From an archaeon (lineage in GTDB: Archaea > Nanobdellota > Nanobdellia > Woesearchaeales > JAGVOV01), in NCBI GenBank assembly GCA_020052545.1, contig JAGVOV010000191.1, forward strand, positions 1 through 6,214: a DNA stretch of 6,214 nt, in the 5' to 3' direction. A program made the position numbers and the translations under genes. This document shows positions 5,492-6,214 of the stretch, piece by piece. Every line of letters begins with the position of its first letter. The first letter of the stretch is position 1. Below the pieces are notes generated by a model. That model saw nothing but the letters and a program-made list of their open reading frames with translations. It was not told the origin of the DNA and did not search any database.

Positions 5492-6214
5492 CTGCTTGCA
5501 CGGCATATCGGTCCTGAAGGCGTTGCCGGAAATGTGTGTCCTGGAAAATCTGAAGCCTTTTTTCTCTATCTCTTCCTTTAGCATGTCCATGCTTGGCAGA
5601 TTCTTCAGTTTCATGGCAGAAGCAATCTCGGTTATCTCATAGAATCCTATTGTGTCTAGTTTCGATTCTTCATATATTGTTGATAAAAACTTCTTGCTGC
5701 TTTCATCACAAAAACCTAGCATTTTTCCCGCAAGTTCCTTTTCCCAAAGATTGCCAGAGTACAAAGGCCCGGCATATTGCATCCTCTCGCCGCAGCATGC
5801 TGCGTCATTGGATCTTGAGAAGCTTGTCGAGAAGCATCTTCTGCAGTGCAGCATAAATTTTTCTTTTTCCATGATCTCATCTGCCCTCTGCTTGCCTTTC
5901 TCGCATCTGAAGAATATCCTATAATAATGGTCCTTGGAGAATGATAATAGGGGGATTAAGGCCTTGTCATATGCCGCGCCTATGAGCTGGACGCGCCTGG
6001 CCAATATCCTCAATCCAGATTCATGCATCAAGAAATTTCTCATAGGTTTTGCCCAGTATTTTCTTCTGCAGGCAAGCTCAAAGCTTCCTGCTAGGCTGCT
6101 TGTGTCTGTTGCTGTGACAGCCAATATTCCGCCTCTTGCAAGCCTTGATATCGCAGCCTCAAGGAAATGCCCTGGGTAGCCGAATGGATCGATGTCAATG
6201 AAATCGAAACCGGA
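5447..6214 (-). CDS. trm1: tRNA (guanine(26)-N(2))-dimethyltransferase, N-terminus outside window
   Basis: The frame is open from the right edge to a TAA at 5449-5447, 255 residues, with about 120 N-terminal residues missing compared with the family's usual 370-380. The SAM-dependent enzyme makes N2,N2-dimethylguanosine at position 26 of tRNA. The first visible residues carry the catalytic motif (FDFIDIDPFGYPGHF), then GGILAVTATDTSSLAG, ACRRKY, HESGLRIL, YDKALIPLLSFSKDHYYR, KQRADE, AGPLYSG and the C-terminal SRTHISGNAFRTDMP, all in the expected Trm1 order. The zinc-knuckle region is odd: HCRRC is followed by adjacent cysteines (ACCGERM) where CPxCG is usual. The TTG at 6124 is an internal Leu codon, not the start, because homology continues upstream. 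The last 45 bases overlap the convergent permease gene. Confidence 0.95.
   Translation of the reverse strand, partial: SGFDFIDIDPFGYPGHFLEAAISRLARGGILAVTATDTSSLAGSFELACRRKYWAKPMRNFLMHESGLRILARRVQLIGAAYDKALIPLLSFSKDHYYRIFFRCEKGKQRADEIMEKEKFMLHCRRCFSTSFSRSNDAACCGERMQYAGPLYSGNLWEKELAGKMLGFCDESSKKFLSTIYEESKLDTIGFYEITEIASAMKLKNLPSMDMLKEEIEKKGFRFSRTHISGNAFRTDMPCKQLINLLFGEFKVVKG
5558..5580 (+). terminator. Possible T-rich transcription terminator of the exporter operon
   Basis: About 65 bases after the permease stop, the plus strand has six T in a row (5558-5563), then a pyrimidine-rich stretch ending in CCTTTA. Archaeal RNA polymerase often terminates at such T-rich runs without a hairpin. It lies inside trm1 on the opposite strand, so the T run also encodes Lys/Lys codons there, and its role in termination is uncertain. 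Confidence 0.3.

Noticed and set aside
5791..5804. Perfect 14-base palindrome CGCAGCATGCTGCG
   Set aside because: It lies inside the trm1 coding sequence (Ala-Ala-Cys-Cys codons), and about 0.4 such palindromes are expected by chance in a window this size.
5593..6179. Several plus-strand open frames at the right end
   Set aside because: All lie opposite trm1, which has family motifs along its full visible length.
1..6214. CRISPR array, tRNA or rRNA gene, insertion sequence, toxin-antitoxin pair
   Set aside because: No short spaced direct repeats, cloverleaf-like elements, transposase motifs or small paired toxin genes were seen on either strand.

Overview
The window looks archaeal, most likely from a DPANN-type lineage of the Woesearchaeota/Pacearchaeota kind. 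The domain-level evidence is an archaeal/eukaryal-type tRNA guanine-26 dimethyltransferase (Trm1), archaeal TATA boxes about 25-30 bases before two gene starts, one apparently leaderless start, and many N-glycosylation sequons on a surface protein. The lineage guess rests on secreted lipoproteins with a C-G-[DN]-x-V-C ... C-P-x-D-C cysteine motif followed by CARDB-like domains. It is an inference, not a proof. No rRNA, tRNA, CRISPR array, insertion sequence or integrase was found.

Layout. Bases 1-2450 hold two lipoprotein genes on the minus strand, 4 bases apart, so probably one operon. The first transcribed (1794-2450) is a small CARDB lipoprotein with a cysteine-rich tail. The second (from 1789, running off the left edge) is a large, tyrosine-rich, multi-domain lipoprotein. 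It has an internally duplicated module of about 150 residues and ends, as far as visible, in a 99-residue tandem repeat that is cut by the window edge. It has no stop codon in the window and is open for 596 codons.

Bases 2451-2615 are a 165-base divergent promoter region. The minus-strand TATA box implies a very short leader carrying a Shine-Dalgarno site. The plus-strand TATA box sits 26 bases before the ATG and implies a leaderless mRNA. Bases 2616-5491 are a two-gene ABC-2 exporter operon: an ATPase and a 643-residue permease overlapping by ATGA. The permease is unusual in carrying a roughly 400-residue external domain between TM1 and TM2. This domain is predicted as a long coiled-coil hairpin with 13 sequons and four cysteines.

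Bases 5447-6214 are the C-terminal two-thirds of trm1 on the minus strand, converging on the permease gene with a 45-base coding overlap. It is a housekeeping tRNA-modification gene with no evident link to the rest.

How it may fit together (inference): the four left-hand genes form a divergent cell-envelope locus, with an exporter carrying a stalk-like ectodomain next to two membrane-anchored surface lipoproteins. The substrate is unknown, and no direct sequence evidence shows that the lipoproteins and exporter interact.
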